DNA from: Acidobacteriota bacterium
GTDB lineage: Bacteria > Acidobacteriota > Terriglobia > Terriglobales > Acidobacteriaceae
Assembly (NCBI GenBank): GCA_003225615.1
Contig: QIAS01000296.1
Span: 1,369 to 20,917 of the forward strand
DNA: 19,549 nt
Direction: 5' to 3'
Shown piece by piece: positions 7,776 to 16,626 of this stretch. Below the pieces are notes generated by a model. The model worked only from the letters and a program-made list of their open reading frames with translations. It searched no databases and was not told the DNA's origin. The first letter of the stretch is position 1, and every line of letters begins with the position of its first letter. Position numbers and translations under genes: made by a program.

Positions 7776-7956
7776 ATGGAACAAAAATGTGAAACAGGCA
7801 TTATAGCCTCGTGGATGCTAGGCTGGACTTGGGAGTGTTCTTTGATCCACGCTGGGAAACGGGCATGCGCCGCCGCCCTACTGCTAGTGCTGCAAATCAT
7901 GGCGGGAAACACTGCTGCCGTGGCGGCAGACGAAGTTAGTGCGCCGGCCAAGGGGG
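7776..7956 (+). other. Displaced signal-peptide segment of the M23 peptidase gene
   Basis: This frame, one base off the peptidase frame, encodes a typical Sec signal peptide: KRACAAALLLVLQIMAGNTA followed by AVAADEVSAPAKG. The best start is TTG 7842, with GGGAG (7831-7835) six bases before it. ATG 7815 and ATG 7776 are alternatives with weaker sites. The frame runs into GVPGCRQRC, unlike the family, just at a run of five G (7952-7956). Reading four G instead would join AKG directly to FPAVVNGAPILL of the peptidase. The two are therefore almost certainly parts of one gene. Confidence 0.75.
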
Positions 7957-8730
7957 TTCCCGGCTGTCGTCAACGGTGCTCCGATCTTGCTACGAGTGAA
8001 GCCGCCTATGCGCCTCAAGTCCCTTCAGGGAACCTGGCTGGGGCACGATGTTTCTTTCGATTTCGATTCTTCGACTCGAACTTGGTACGGCTTGGCCGGA
8101 GCCAGCCTGAAGACCCATCCTGGTAGCTATCCGTTAGCGCTGAATGCAGAAAGCATCAGCGGAAAGACACTCTCGTTCGAACGCAAAATTCACGTTGGGC
8201 ATGCGAAATATCCGAGCATCGCGATCAATGTGCCCAAGCGATACACTGAGCCGGATCCCGCCCAAGTGGAAAAGATTAAGCAGGATCAGGCACTGAAAGA
8301 GAGTCTTTTTCCGAAGAGTGGGCCCGAACGGGAATGGTCTGGTCGTTTTCTTCCGCCCGTCGACGCGCCGATTTCTGACCAGTTCGGCACTGAGCGAAAA
8401 CTGAACGGCGTCATTCAAAGTACGCACCAAGGCCTGGATTACCGAGTGCCAGCAGGGACGCCGATAGCGGCGCTCAATCGCGGCACTGTTCTGCTGGCCC
8501 GTCCGCTCTTCTTCGAGGGAAACTGCGTTGTGGTGGACCACGGGCAGGGCCTGCTGAGTCTTTACCTGCACCTCTCGGAGATAACGGTAAAAGAAGGGGA
8601 TCAGGTCACCGGCGGCAAGCAGATTGGTCTAAGCGGCGCAACCGGCCGCGCTACCGGAGCCCACTTGCACGTCGCCGTCCGCTGGCAGGGTGTATATCTG
8701 TCCACCTTGTTCGCACTCCGCTTGCCCTGA
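7939..8730 (+). CDS. M23-family (LytM-type) metallopeptidase, N-terminus frameshifted
   Basis: Zinc endopeptidase of the cell-wall hydrolase group, acting on peptidoglycan cross-links in the periplasm. Numbering from GTG 7939 (263 residues), an all-beta N-terminal region (about 10-100) is followed by the M23 domain (about 135-263). The Zn and catalytic residues are all present: His163 and Asp167 in THQGLDY, His211 in LYLHLSE, and His242/His244 in GAHLHVAV. The C-terminal VYLSTLFALRLP seems to lack two or three residues of the usual VYLDPATLL-type end. No signal peptide exists in this frame. It lies in the frame ending at the G5 run (7952-7956), so a one-base insertion, a sequencing error or slippage separates export signal and enzyme. 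The gene converges on the sigma54 activator across a hairpin. Confidence 0.92.
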   Translation: MRRPRGFPAVVNGAPILLRVKPPMRLKSLQGTWLGHDVSFDFDSSTRTWYGLAGASLKTHPGSYPLALNAESISGKTLSFERKIHVGHAKYPSIAINVPKRYTEPDPAQVEKIKQDQALKESLFPKSGPEREWSGRFLPPVDAPISDQFGTERKLNGVIQSTHQGLDYRVPAGTPIAALNRGTVLLARPLFFEGNCVVVDHGQGLLSLYLHLSEITVKEGDQVTGGKQIGLSGATGRATGAHLHVAVRWQGVYLSTLFALRLP

Positions 8731-8732
8731 GC

Positions 8733-8756
8733 CCAACGCAAAGACCTTGCGTTTGG
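8733..8756. terminator. Shared hairpin between convergent genes
   Basis: CCAACGCAA (8733-8741) pairs with TTGCGTTTGG (8747-8756) with one bulged T and a five-base loop. It fills most of the 36-bp gap between the M23 gene (plus) and the sigma54 activator (minus), so it probably stops both transcripts. No clear T-tract follows on either strand. Confidence 0.55.
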
Positions 8757-8766
8757 AGCCCACGAC

Positions 8767-10710
8767 TCAAGCTTGCAGTCCGAACTTCCCTCGCGTGGTT
8801 GTCTGGCGCAGAGATTCCTTGAGATCGAGGTTGCGAATCAAGCGATGCAGGTAATTGGGATGCACTCCCAGAATCCGCGCAGCTTCTGTGTAATTGCCCT
8901 TGGCATCCTCGAGGGCCGTCAAAATCAGCTGTTTTTTTAGATTCTTAACTGCGGAATGGTATTTGGCGGCCGTGATTCCGGCGGGCGTTTCTGTCTCCAG
9001 CAAGGTTTCTGGAAGGTCTTCGGGCAAAATCGTATCCGACGATCCCAATACCAAGGCGTGCTCGATGGCGTTCTCCAGTTCGCGTACGTTTCCCGGCCAG
9101 TCATAGCTCATGAGAGAAGCCATAGTTTCGCGGGAAATGTTTTTCGCCTTACCCTTGGACTTTGCGCTGTGCTTTTCGACGAAGTAACGCGCCAGCAGTG
9201 GAATATCGGCTTTGCGATCGCGTAGAGCGGGCATGGTAAGAGAAACCACGTTCAAGCGGTAGTAGAGGTCGCGACGAAAAGAGCCATTCTTGACCGCCTC
9301 GTCCAGGTCTTTGTTGCTGGCTGCGATTAAGCGAATGTCCACGGCAATAGGACGGTTTCCGCCCACCCGCTCAAACTCGCGCTCCTGTAATACTCGCAAC
9401 AACTTGACCTGCAAGGCGGGAGGAATCTCACCTACTTCGTCCAGAAAGACTGTGCCGCCATCGGCGACTTCCAACCTGCCCTTCTTTTGGGAGACCGCGC
9501 CGGTGAATGCGCCTTTCTCGTAGCCGAACAGTTCGCTCTCCAGCAAAGTGTCGGGAATAGCCGCGCAGTTGATAGCAACGAAAGGCTTGGCGGCACGTGG
9601 ACTGTTGAGGTGAAGCGCCCGGGCAGCCAGTTCTTTGCCCGTGCCGCTCTCGCCTCCGATCAGGACCGTGGAGTCGGTGGGTGCGGCACGTGTCAGAAAC
9701 TGAAAAACTTCCTTCATCTTTGGACTTTCGCCCAACATGCTGCGCTCGAAATTCAATTCCGTCATCAACCGCTGATTTTCCTGCTCCAGCCATTGCAGCC
9801 GTCGAGCGTTCTCCAAAGCCATGGCGGAAATCCCGGCTATCGCGGTCACGAGCTCGAGGTGATCGTCATCGAAGCGGTGAAGCGGGTCAGTGGAGTCCAG
9901 GTAAATACAGCCAATCACGCGCTCGAAGACCGTCATAGGCACGCACAACAGAGAGCGCACCTGTAAAGCAATTAGACTCTCGACCTTTCCGAAGCCGCTG
10001 CTGCCGGGAATATCACTGCCGAGGATCGCGACGCCCTGTTCCATAACCTGGCGGACGATGGTGCGGCTCACCCGCACCGGTCGGAAATCGTCAGCCAGGC
10101 GATTGCGGGCAAACACCGAGTGAAGGTGTTCCAAGCCAGTTCCATCCAGCAGGATGGCCGCGCGCTCGGCAGGAGCGACTTCGAATGTGAGTTTCAAGAT
10201 CTGCGCCTGTAGTTCGTCGAGCTCGCGGATAGAATGCACTACCCGGCTGATTTTCAGCAGGGCATTCAGGTTACGGGCCAGGCGGGAGGTGGCAGGCAGT
10301 TCGCTGAGGATTTTGTCAGGTTGCAGATAAAGCACGTCCTGCGGGCGAATTCTGGAAGTAGTATGCGTCGGCTGGTCATCGTCGAACTCAACCTTGTAAC
10401 GGTCCTCCTCCTCGGCTTCGTCTCCGACCAGGTACAGAAATACGGAGTCGCCGATGGCCAACTGGTCCCCATGCTTTAGCGTTTGCTCCTTTATCGATGC
10501 CCCATTGACCTGGGTACCATTGCGGCTTTCCAGGTCTCGGATTTTAATTCCGCCGCCTTCATGGGTCAGCACGCAGTGTCTGCGCGAGACGGAGGGATCA
10601 TTAATGTAGAGAAGGTTCAACGGGTCGCGCCCAACCGAGACGTCGTCGGTAGGTAAGACGAAGGTGGATTCTTTCAGGGGCCCGTTGATTGCGACCAATC
10701 TCGGGTTCAC
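8767..10710 (-). CDS. Sigma54-dependent transcriptional activator, FHA-GAF-AAA+-Fis architecture
   Basis: 647 residues from GTG 10710, with AGGGGA six bases upstream as ribosome-binding site. Domains in order: FHA (about 5-95; [20 protein letters not shown]), which binds phosphothreonine; a GAF sensor (about 145-300); and an AAA+ core (about 325-555). The core has Walker A GESGTGKE (353-360), the sigma54-contact loop GAFTGA (400-405), Walker B VFLDEVGE (421-428) and arginine-finger region [11 protein letters not shown] (478-488). A Fis-type helix-turn-helix follows (about 606-627; [18 protein letters not shown]). All ATPase and sigma54-contact motifs are intact. The FHA domain implies input from a Ser/Thr kinase rather than a two-component histidine kinase, since no receiver domain is present. 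Its target genes cannot be told from the window. Two palindromic boxes lie 50-90 bp upstream of its start and may control it. Confidence 0.97.
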   Translation of the reverse strand: MNPRLVAINGPLKESTFVLPTDDVSVGRDPLNLLYINDPSVSRRHCVLTHEGGGIKIRDLESRNGTQVNGASIKEQTLKHGDQLAIGDSVFLYLVGDEAEEEDRYKVEFDDDQPTHTTSRIRPQDVLYLQPDKILSELPATSRLARNLNALLKISRVVHSIRELDELQAQILKLTFEVAPAERAAILLDGTGLEHLHSVFARNRLADDFRPVRVSRTIVRQVMEQGVAILGSDIPGSSGFGKVESLIALQVRSLLCVPMTVFERVIGCIYLDSTDPLHRFDDDHLELVTAIAGISAMALENARRLQWLEQENQRLMTELNFERSMLGESPKMKEVFQFLTRAAPTDSTVLIGGESGTGKELAARALHLNSPRAAKPFVAINCAAIPDTLLESELFGYEKGAFTGAVSQKKGRLEVADGGTVFLDEVGEIPPALQVKLLRVLQEREFERVGGNRPIAVDIRLIAASNKDLDEAVKNGSFRRDLYYRLNVVSLTMPALRDRKADIPLLARYFVEKHSAKSKGKAKNISRETMASLMSYDWPGNVRELENAIEHALVLGSSDTILPEDLPETLLETETPAGITAAKYHSAVKNLKKQLILTALEDAKGNYTEAARILGVHPNYLHRLIRNLDLKESLRQTTTRGKFGLQA

Positions 10711-10760
10711 TATAATTCCCCTTCTTCGCCCGAAGTAGGTGCCCGCCCGTTTTGCTTATT

Positions 10761-10797
10761 CTATCCGAGTGGATAGCTAACCTATCCGAGTGGATAG
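10761..10797. promoter_or_regulatory. Two identical palindromic operator-like boxes, 21 bp apart
   Basis: CTATCCGAGTGGATAG occurs at 10761-10776 and 10782-10797. Each copy is a perfect 6-bp inverted repeat (CTATCC/GGATAG) around a four-base spacer. The centres are exactly 21 bp apart, two turns of the helix, so two dimers would bind the same face of the DNA. On the minus strand a possible -10 box (TAGAAT, 10763-10758) overlaps the proximal box, suggesting repression of the sigma54 activator. I do not recognise the cognate regulator. Confidence 0.75.
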
Positions 10798-11003
10798 TGG
10801 GACGCGAGGCCCCGCCCATCGAGCCACTCTTATAAGTCGGAACCGCAAAACATGCAAGCCCAAGAAAAATAGCAACTTGTTCGGAATTCGTAACAAGCAT
10901 GCCAAGCATCGGTCATTGGCCACGAACGTGCAAGGCTATTTTGTGACGACTGGCCTGGCAAAAGCGATGGGGGAAGCGCTTTAACAGTCCTGCCGGGCAG
11001 TGC

Positions 11004-11052
11004 TTAATCGGGGACCCGAGGTACCCCCTCATCAGGTCCCCGATTAACTTTT
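11004..11052 (+). terminator. Long perfect hairpin with T-tract
   Basis: TTAATCGGGGACC (11004-11016) pairs perfectly with GGTCCCCGATTAA (11035-11047), a 13-bp stem. The 18-base loop can itself pair GAGG with CCTC. CTTTT follows at 11048-11052, which fits an intrinsic terminator on the plus strand; the minus side has no T-run. It sits directly against the ATG of the next ORF, so it could alternatively act in that gene's leader. Confidence 0.7.
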
Positions 11053-11472
11053 ATGGCAAGCCTTCGCCGCGTGGCCTATTCGGGAGCGTCAGATTCTTTT
11101 CACAAATTCTCTTTTTCTGTCGTGAGCCTCTCAATATTCGAGCCAGCAGAAACGAACTCCGTCACCGCGGTAGTTCACGTCCCATTTAATTTTCTAGTGG
11201 GGGAAATAATGTTGAGCGCAAGCCCTTACTTGATCGGGGCCAGCGAGTTGGCCGACACGATGCTCATACGCCCGGCGAACTCTGACTCACCCAAGGCATT
11301 GGTGCAGGCCATCGGCATTCCGAAGCAGAAGGATGGCTTGTCGATGAAGCTGCTCTTTTATTGCCGAGGAGGGCGGTATTTCCTGGCGCAGGTATTGATG
11401 GTTTCGTCCGTTGACGAATCTACCCAGTTGCCGCCGCAGGCAGGCGGGAGCCTTCCAAATCCTGGCTTGTGA
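11053..11472 (+). CDS. Small acidobacterial-type beta-domain protein, possibly degenerate
   Basis: 139 residues of unknown function. Residues about 40-130 resemble a small domain abundant in Acidobacteriota secreted proteins: VVHVPFNFLVGE at the start, a middle strand DTMLIRPANS, then KLLFYCRGGRYFLAQV and a final QLPP in place of the usual RELPKS. Family members normally carry a clear signal peptide. Here the N-terminus has only a modest hydrophobic patch (FSFSVVSLSIF) and no ribosome-binding site before the ATG, which abuts a terminator-like hairpin. The last 53 bases overlap the 3' end of the helicase gene on the other strand, so the C-terminus beyond about residue 123 may be secondary. A remnant that lost its export signal is possible. 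No search was run. Confidence 0.5.
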   Translation: MASLRRVAYSGASDSFHKFSFSVVSLSIFEPAETNSVTAVVHVPFNFLVGEIMLSASPYLIGASELADTMLIRPANSDSPKALVQAIGIPKQKDGLSMKLLFYCRGGRYFLAQVLMVSSVDESTQLPPQAGGSLPNPGL

Positions 11473-14400
11473 CTGCGACACCATCGCGGAATGTGACCGT
11501 CCTGCCTGAAATCGCCGGAACCCGTTCTCCGGGCACAAGAATGCCAACCAGGTTTAGGGGATCGGCTGCCGACAACGTTATTGTGTCGCCACTCGGAGGG
11601 ACTTTTCGAGCCGCGCGAAGCGACTCAACAGCTACTGGTAGCGCGAACTGTTCACCTAAGAATCCACTGATGAAGCGTCCGCCGCGAACTTCTCCGCGAT
11701 CTTCGAGTCGGCGGAAGCCGATCTGTAGCTCACGCCATTTGGGGAGATTAGTCTCACGGGCCAGAATGTCCCGAAAAACCACGCCGTAACGTTTCAGCAG
11801 CATCCAGCAGGTGGCCTCGACGGCCTTGGATCGTTCCGTTTCTTGACCGGTGTAGAGCAGAGACCAACGCCCAGAACTGTGCCTTGGACGTGCGGTGCGC
11901 CCGCTGCCGTGTCCAGCACGGCGTTTGGGATCAATCAGAGAACGCAAGTTGTCGAATCCATCCGCAGTGACAATTCCTGCCGCTACCAGTTCCCAGAGTG
12001 CAGTCTCGATTTCAGCTTTCAGCTTGCCGGTGCCGCGCACAATGTCGGCGAAGAACGATGCTCCGCGCTGGCGCAGGAACTCGAGCACCTGCTGTGCGCC
12101 ATGACTTAGCCCTCGCGCCTCAGGCTGTTGTGGGTAGGGATGGTGCGGCGTCATCCAGTCGGAATCGTCGCGAATAAAGAATGTGATAGGGGCGACGCTG
12201 GTGGGAATCACGCGTCGCTTGCCGGCGGCCGAATCCTCCAGCGTGGCGGGATGCGGCGAGAGACGTCCCCAACCCACTGCCCCAGTCAGGCAAAGCTGGT
12301 CGAGGACCTTCGGATCGTAATCCGCTATGCGCCGGCCCAGTGCCTGGCGTTCCCATGCGTTCGCCGGAATTTCAAAACCCTGGAGCTGCCGGAGAACTTC
12401 GAGGGTGCCACGTTCCCCCAGGACCTGCGTTCCTGGGGCGAGGTGCTGCCAACGTAAAAGCCATGCCATGAACTGCGCCGAAGTGACCGGCTCAATCTGC
12501 TTGCGCAATGTTGCCACGGTAAGCCGGTGAATGCGCGCCAGCAGCCGACGGTCACACCATTCCACCTCAGTGACTTGCGGCACTCCTGTGGCTTCTCTCG
12601 AAATGGCGCCGGTAAAGTTGCCGCGCAGGATTGCCCCACTCGCCTCCAGCCGCAGCAAAGCTTTATCAATTTCAGAGGACGGCAAACCAAGCAAATGTCC
12701 GAGCTGTTCGGCAGTGGTTGGTCCCAAATGCATCATCCATCCGGTGATCATGGCGAGCAGAGCATCGTCGCGAGAAGGGACGGCGGTGTCGAATTGCGGC
12801 AAAGGCCGATCAAACTCTGCATTGGGAAATATCTGGAGGAAGCTGCGCGCCCGCTCTGCAGCCACCCAGTAGCGTCGCGCTCCGGCGTGCGGTTCATCGT
12901 CGGCCACAGTTGCTACTGCAGCGCGACCATCGGCCGCAAGCCGCACGAAGAAATCATTCCATTCAGGGGTGGTCTGCGACGACGTAGCGACCTCGCCAAC
13001 ATTTTGCTGTAGAAGGAGAGAAGTGTCGGTTGCATCTGCCACAGAGGCAAGGTTGCTCCCGTCTGTCTGGCCTGGCAAAGCCCGGTACTCTTCCGGCAAC
13101 GCAATAAACGTGTGCAGCACATCGTGCAATTCGTCTGCATCCCGCACATCCGGCCAAGCCTCTTCCCGAACTTGCGCAATCGCCGTCGGGTCGAGTTTGC
13201 CAACTTCTTCGAGGACCGACTCCGGCAGCATCCGCCGCATCTCCACGGCGCGCGCCCGCCGTTCCTCTAGCGGCGCATCGTCCAGATAGGCGTATGGATT
13301 TGCATTTAGAATCTCGTGGGAAAACTGGGACGGCACAGGCGTGTCCACGGCCAGGCAGCGAATGCGTCCGTCGGCAATCCGCAGCAGCACATCTTTCAGT
13401 CCATCCAGATCCATCGCTTCGGTGAGCACGTCTTTCATGACCTCGCTCACCAGCGGATGGTCAGGAATCTGAATGTCTCCGCTAATGTTTTCCTGGCAGG
13501 CCGCCACATCGGGGAACACGGAGGCCAGCAAATCATCAGAGCGCATGCGCTGAATTTGGGGAGGGACTTTGCCTCCGCCCTGGAAGCGCAGCAGTGCCAA
13601 GGCACGCATTGCGTCCCAGCGCCAGCGAGTTCCGAAGATCGGAGAGGCCAGTGCGGCCTGCTCCAGAATCGGTTGCACCGTTTCAGCTTGCAGGAAATGG
13701 AAAACGTCGCCTAACGGGAAGCTGTGTTGCTCCGCCAGCGCGATGTTGAGCCCGTTGTCGGTCGCCGCCGCTTGCAATTCAAAATTGAAGCTGCGGCAAA
13801 AGCGCTTGCGCAGCGCGAGTCCCCAGGCTTTGTTGATTCGGCCGCCGAATGGCGCGTGAATGACGAGTTGCATTCCGCCGCCTTCATCGAAGAAGCGTTC
13901 CGCGATGATCGTCTTCTGTGTAGGAACATCGCCCAACACGGCGCGGCCTTGCAGAATGTATTCGATGGCCTGCTCTGCCCCGGAATCATCCAGCCCGCAC
14001 TCCTGTTTTAGCCAGGAAACAGTGTCGGCTACCAGCGGCTGAGTCGGAGAGAATCCCACGGGCGAAATATTGGGCAACATATCGCTGATTGCCTTGCGCA
14101 GATCAGCAACGTAAGTAGAAAGTTCCGCAGTGCGAGCAGGAGCTTCACCTAACCAGAAGGGAACTGTCGGAGGAGCGCCATGGGCATCTTCGACGAGAAC
14201 GCGTCCGGACCTACCCTCGATGCGGCGAATACGCCAGGAGGAATTTCCCAGCAGAATGATGTCATCGCGATTGCTCTCAACCGCGAAGTCCTCATCGAGC
14301 GTGCCCACTACTGTGCCCTCCGGCTCAGCCACCACGGTATAAAGCGCTGTATCGGGAATCGCACCACCGCTGGTGATCGCCGCCAGCCGGGCTCCGCGGC

Positions 14401-15755
14401 GGGCGCGCAATTTTCCGTTCACGCGGTCGCGATGCAGGTATGCGCCGTACCGACCTCGGCGGGCGGCAATGCCTTCCGAAAGCATTTCCAAAATTGCATT
14501 GAAAGTTTCGCGCGGCAGATTGCGATAGGGGTACGCCTGGCGCAGCAGTGCGAAGAGCTCGAGAACATCCAGCGGCGATTCCGGAATCATCAGGCGATCC
14601 AGATCGCCATGCCGGATGGCCTGGACCAGCGCGGCACATTCGAGCAACTCATCGCGCGTGGTGGCGAATAATTTTCCTTTGGGAACAGCGCCACGCCAGT
14701 GGCCGGAGCGTCCCACACGCTGCAGAGCTACTGCAATGGATCTCGTGGAGCTGATGTGGCAAACCAGCTCGACCGTGCCGATGTCAATTCCAAGTTCCAG
14801 AGAGGCGGTCGCCACCAGCGCCTGGACTTCTCCATTCTTCAGCTTGCGCTCAGCCGCGAGACGCAGTTTGCGTGACAAACTGCCATGATGCGCCGCAACC
14901 GCCTCCTCGCCCAGTCGCTCGGCCAGATGGTGCGCCACCCGCTCGGCCAGCCGTCGCGTGTTGACGAACACCAAGGTTGACCGGTGCTGCCGCACGAGTT
15001 CCGAGATGCGGTCGTAAATCTCGTCCCACATCTCGTTGGTCGCGATTGGTCCTAATGGGCTGCCCGGCACCTCGACCGCGAGATCAAGTTGCCGTTTGTG
15101 GCCAATGTTCACGATGACGGGATCGGGCCGCCCGTTCCCGGTGAGGAAGTGAGCGACGACTTCAATCGGCTTCTGCGTCGCTGAAAGCCCGATGCGCACC
15201 GGCGGCCGGTTGGCGAGCGCACTCAGCCGCTCAAGCGAGAGCGCCAGATGAGCGCCGCGCTTGTCGTCGGCGACGGCGTGGATTTCGTCCACGATCACCG
15301 TCTCCACGTCCCGCAAAATCGCTCGGCTCCGTTCTGCGGTCAGCAGGATGTACAGCGACTCCGGCGTGGTGACCAGAATATGTGGGGGACGCTTCAGCAT
15401 GGCCCGGCGCTCGTGCATGAGCGTGTCGCCGGTGCGGACCGCGGTGCGAATCTGGGGCATGAGCAAGCCACGCTCGCCCGCCATTTGTAGAATTTCCCCG
15501 AGAGGGATTTCGAGGTTTTTCTGAATGTCGTTGCCCAGTGCCTTGAGGGGCGAAATGTACAGAACTTCCGTGCGGTCTTGCAGCTCGCCAGCCAGAGCCT
15601 TGCGGACCGGGCGGTCAATGCACGCGAGAAACGCAGCCAGAGTTTTTCCGGAGCCAGTAGGGGCGGAAATCAGGGTAGTCCGGCCGGACAGAATATGAGG
15701 CCACCTGTACGAGTGGGTGCGCCCATGCCAGGGAATTGGGGACCAGGAAGGACAT
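11420..15755 (-). CDS. lhr: Lhr-family superfamily-2 DNA/RNA helicase with a disrupted 5' end
   Basis: Large bacterial Lhr-type helicase, ATP-dependent, 3'-5', implicated in DNA repair in other bacteria. The frame is open from 15760 to the stop at 11420 (about 1446 codons). Seen in order: Walker A SAPTGSGKTLAAF (about 15640-15670), SPLKALGNDIQKNL, TTPESLYILLT, motif II DEIH (about 15289), GLSATQ, FVNTRRLAERVAHHL, HHGSLSR, ATASLELGIDIG and QRVGRSG. Then come the DEAD-associated and winged-helix C-terminal regions, ending DPLNLVGILVPGERVP. The first ATG in this frame (15484) lies after Walker A, so a protein starting there could not hydrolyse ATP. The likely true start, ATG 15755, reads SLAWAHPLVQ in another frame. 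It meets the main frame at about 15701-15707, and the expected PTxxQ motif between them is missing. The gene is therefore either inactivated or misassembled at this point. Confidence 0.9.
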
Positions 15756-15872
15756 TCTAGCTATTCTAAATGGAAGTTCTGGCTTTCGCAAATCATTCGC
15801 CCCAGAACATAGCATTGCGTTTTTGGCATTCCCTTCGTTTTGGGAGGTAAAAGCTAACGGCCAAATGGCAGA

Positions 15873-15881
15873 TGCTATATT
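15873..15881 (+). promoter_or_regulatory. Extended -10 element immediately before kdsC
   Basis: TGCTATATT (15873-15881) is an extended -10 box ending six bases before the kdsC ATG. Initiation at the usual distance would put the transcript start at or next to the start codon. No Shine-Dalgarno sequence lies upstream and the -35 position (GCTAAC) is poor, as expected for an extended -10 promoter. A leaderless mRNA is inferred. Confidence 0.45.
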
Positions 15882-15887
15882 TCCGCC

Positions 15888-16514
15888 ATGTCCAAAGCGC
15901 GCGCCAAGAAAATCAAGCTCATCCTCTTCGACGTTGACGGCGTCCTCACCGACGGCAAAATCTGGATATTTCCTGCCCCCGCAGGTGCACAGCAGAGCTT
16001 ACTGGAGCGCACGGCCGAACATGCCGAGAGGGGCGGATTCGCCTTTCACAGTCAATCGTTGATTGAAGCCAAAGGTTTCCACGCCCACGACGGCACAGCG
16101 ATTTCTCTGGCCCGACTGGGAGGCATTAAAACCGGCGTCATCACCAAGCGCATTTCAGAAACTGTGGCGCTACGCGCCCGTGATTTGAAGATGGAACACG
16201 TCCACCAGGGTATTCAGGACAAGCTGACGGTATTTGAAGAGATCTTGCGCCAAGAAGCGTTACAACCTGCCGAAGCTGCCTTCGTCGGTGATGACGTCAT
16301 CGACCTGCCCGTGATGCGCAATTGCGGCCTCGCCATCGCAGTCGCCAACGCTCGCCGGGAAGTCAAAGCGGAGGCACACTTCGTCACACCTCACGGCGGC
16401 GGAGACGGTGCAGCACGGGACGCAGTGGAATACATCCTGAAAGCTCAAGGGAAGTGGAAGCGGGTGGTCAGCGAATACATCTGCGAGCGCAGTCCGAAGA
16501 AAACCAGCACTTAG
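15888..16514 (+). CDS. kdsC: 3-deoxy-D-manno-octulosonate 8-phosphate phosphatase (KdsC, HAD family)
   Basis: Dephosphorylates Kdo-8-phosphate to Kdo in lipopolysaccharide core synthesis, in the cytoplasm as a tetramer. 208 residues. HAD motifs: nucleophile Asp15 and acid Asp17 in FDVDGVLTDG; Thr86 in GVITKRIS, where the family usually has ITGR; Lys112 in QDKL; and the Mg-binding GDDVID (134-139). The C-terminus GGGDGAARDAVEYIL is typical. It is longer than the usual 170-190 because about 30 extra residues (about 29-60) separate the first motif from KGFHAHDG, in the region that forms the beta-hairpin of the tetramer core. It stands alone between the divergent helicase and the convergent TPR gene, without other kds genes nearby. 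The related C0 HAD phosphatases are the only real alternative. Confidence 0.88.
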   Translation: MSKARAKKIKLILFDVDGVLTDGKIWIFPAPAGAQQSLLERTAEHAERGGFAFHSQSLIEAKGFHAHDGTAISLARLGGIKTGVITKRISETVALRARDLKMEHVHQGIQDKLTVFEEILRQEALQPAEAAFVGDDVIDLPVMRNCGLAIAVANARREVKAEAHFVTPHGGGDGAARDAVEYILKAQGKWKRVVSEYICERSPKKTST

Positions 16515-16626
16515 CAATCAGCATTCAGCTTGTTCGACCCCAGCGCGCATTCGCGAGATGACACTTGGCTTGCGGACGTGGAAGAGATCTTACGGAAACG
16601 GCTGAATGCGGAGTGCTGATTGCTGA
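16512..16626. repeat. Imperfect inverted repeat after kdsC
   Basis: TAGCAATCAGCATTCAGC (16512-16529, beginning at the kdsC stop codon) is repeated in inverse at 16601-16626 as GCTGAATGC, a seven-base insertion, then TGATTGCT and GA. The arms are about 70 bases apart. It could fold in the kdsC 3' UTR or be a dispersed AGCAATCAGC-type repeat. Confidence 0.6.

Larger units (their letters stand above)
10711..11052. other. Intergenic region with tandem operator and hairpin
   Basis: This 342-bp stretch lies between the divergent sigma54 activator and the plus-strand ORF at 11053. Features seen are two identical palindromic boxes (10761-10797), smaller stems (CTTGTT/AACAAG around 10875-10896 and AAAGCG/CGCTTT around 10962-10983) and a large terminator-like hairpin (11004-11052). 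A 64-codon open frame at 10790-10984 has no recognisable features and I do not call it a gene. Confidence 0.6.

Noticed and set aside
10790..10984. 64-codon plus-strand ORF between operator and hairpin
   Set aside because: It has no ribosome-binding site, a basic and low-information sequence and no family resemblance. Kept only as part of the possible non-coding transcript.
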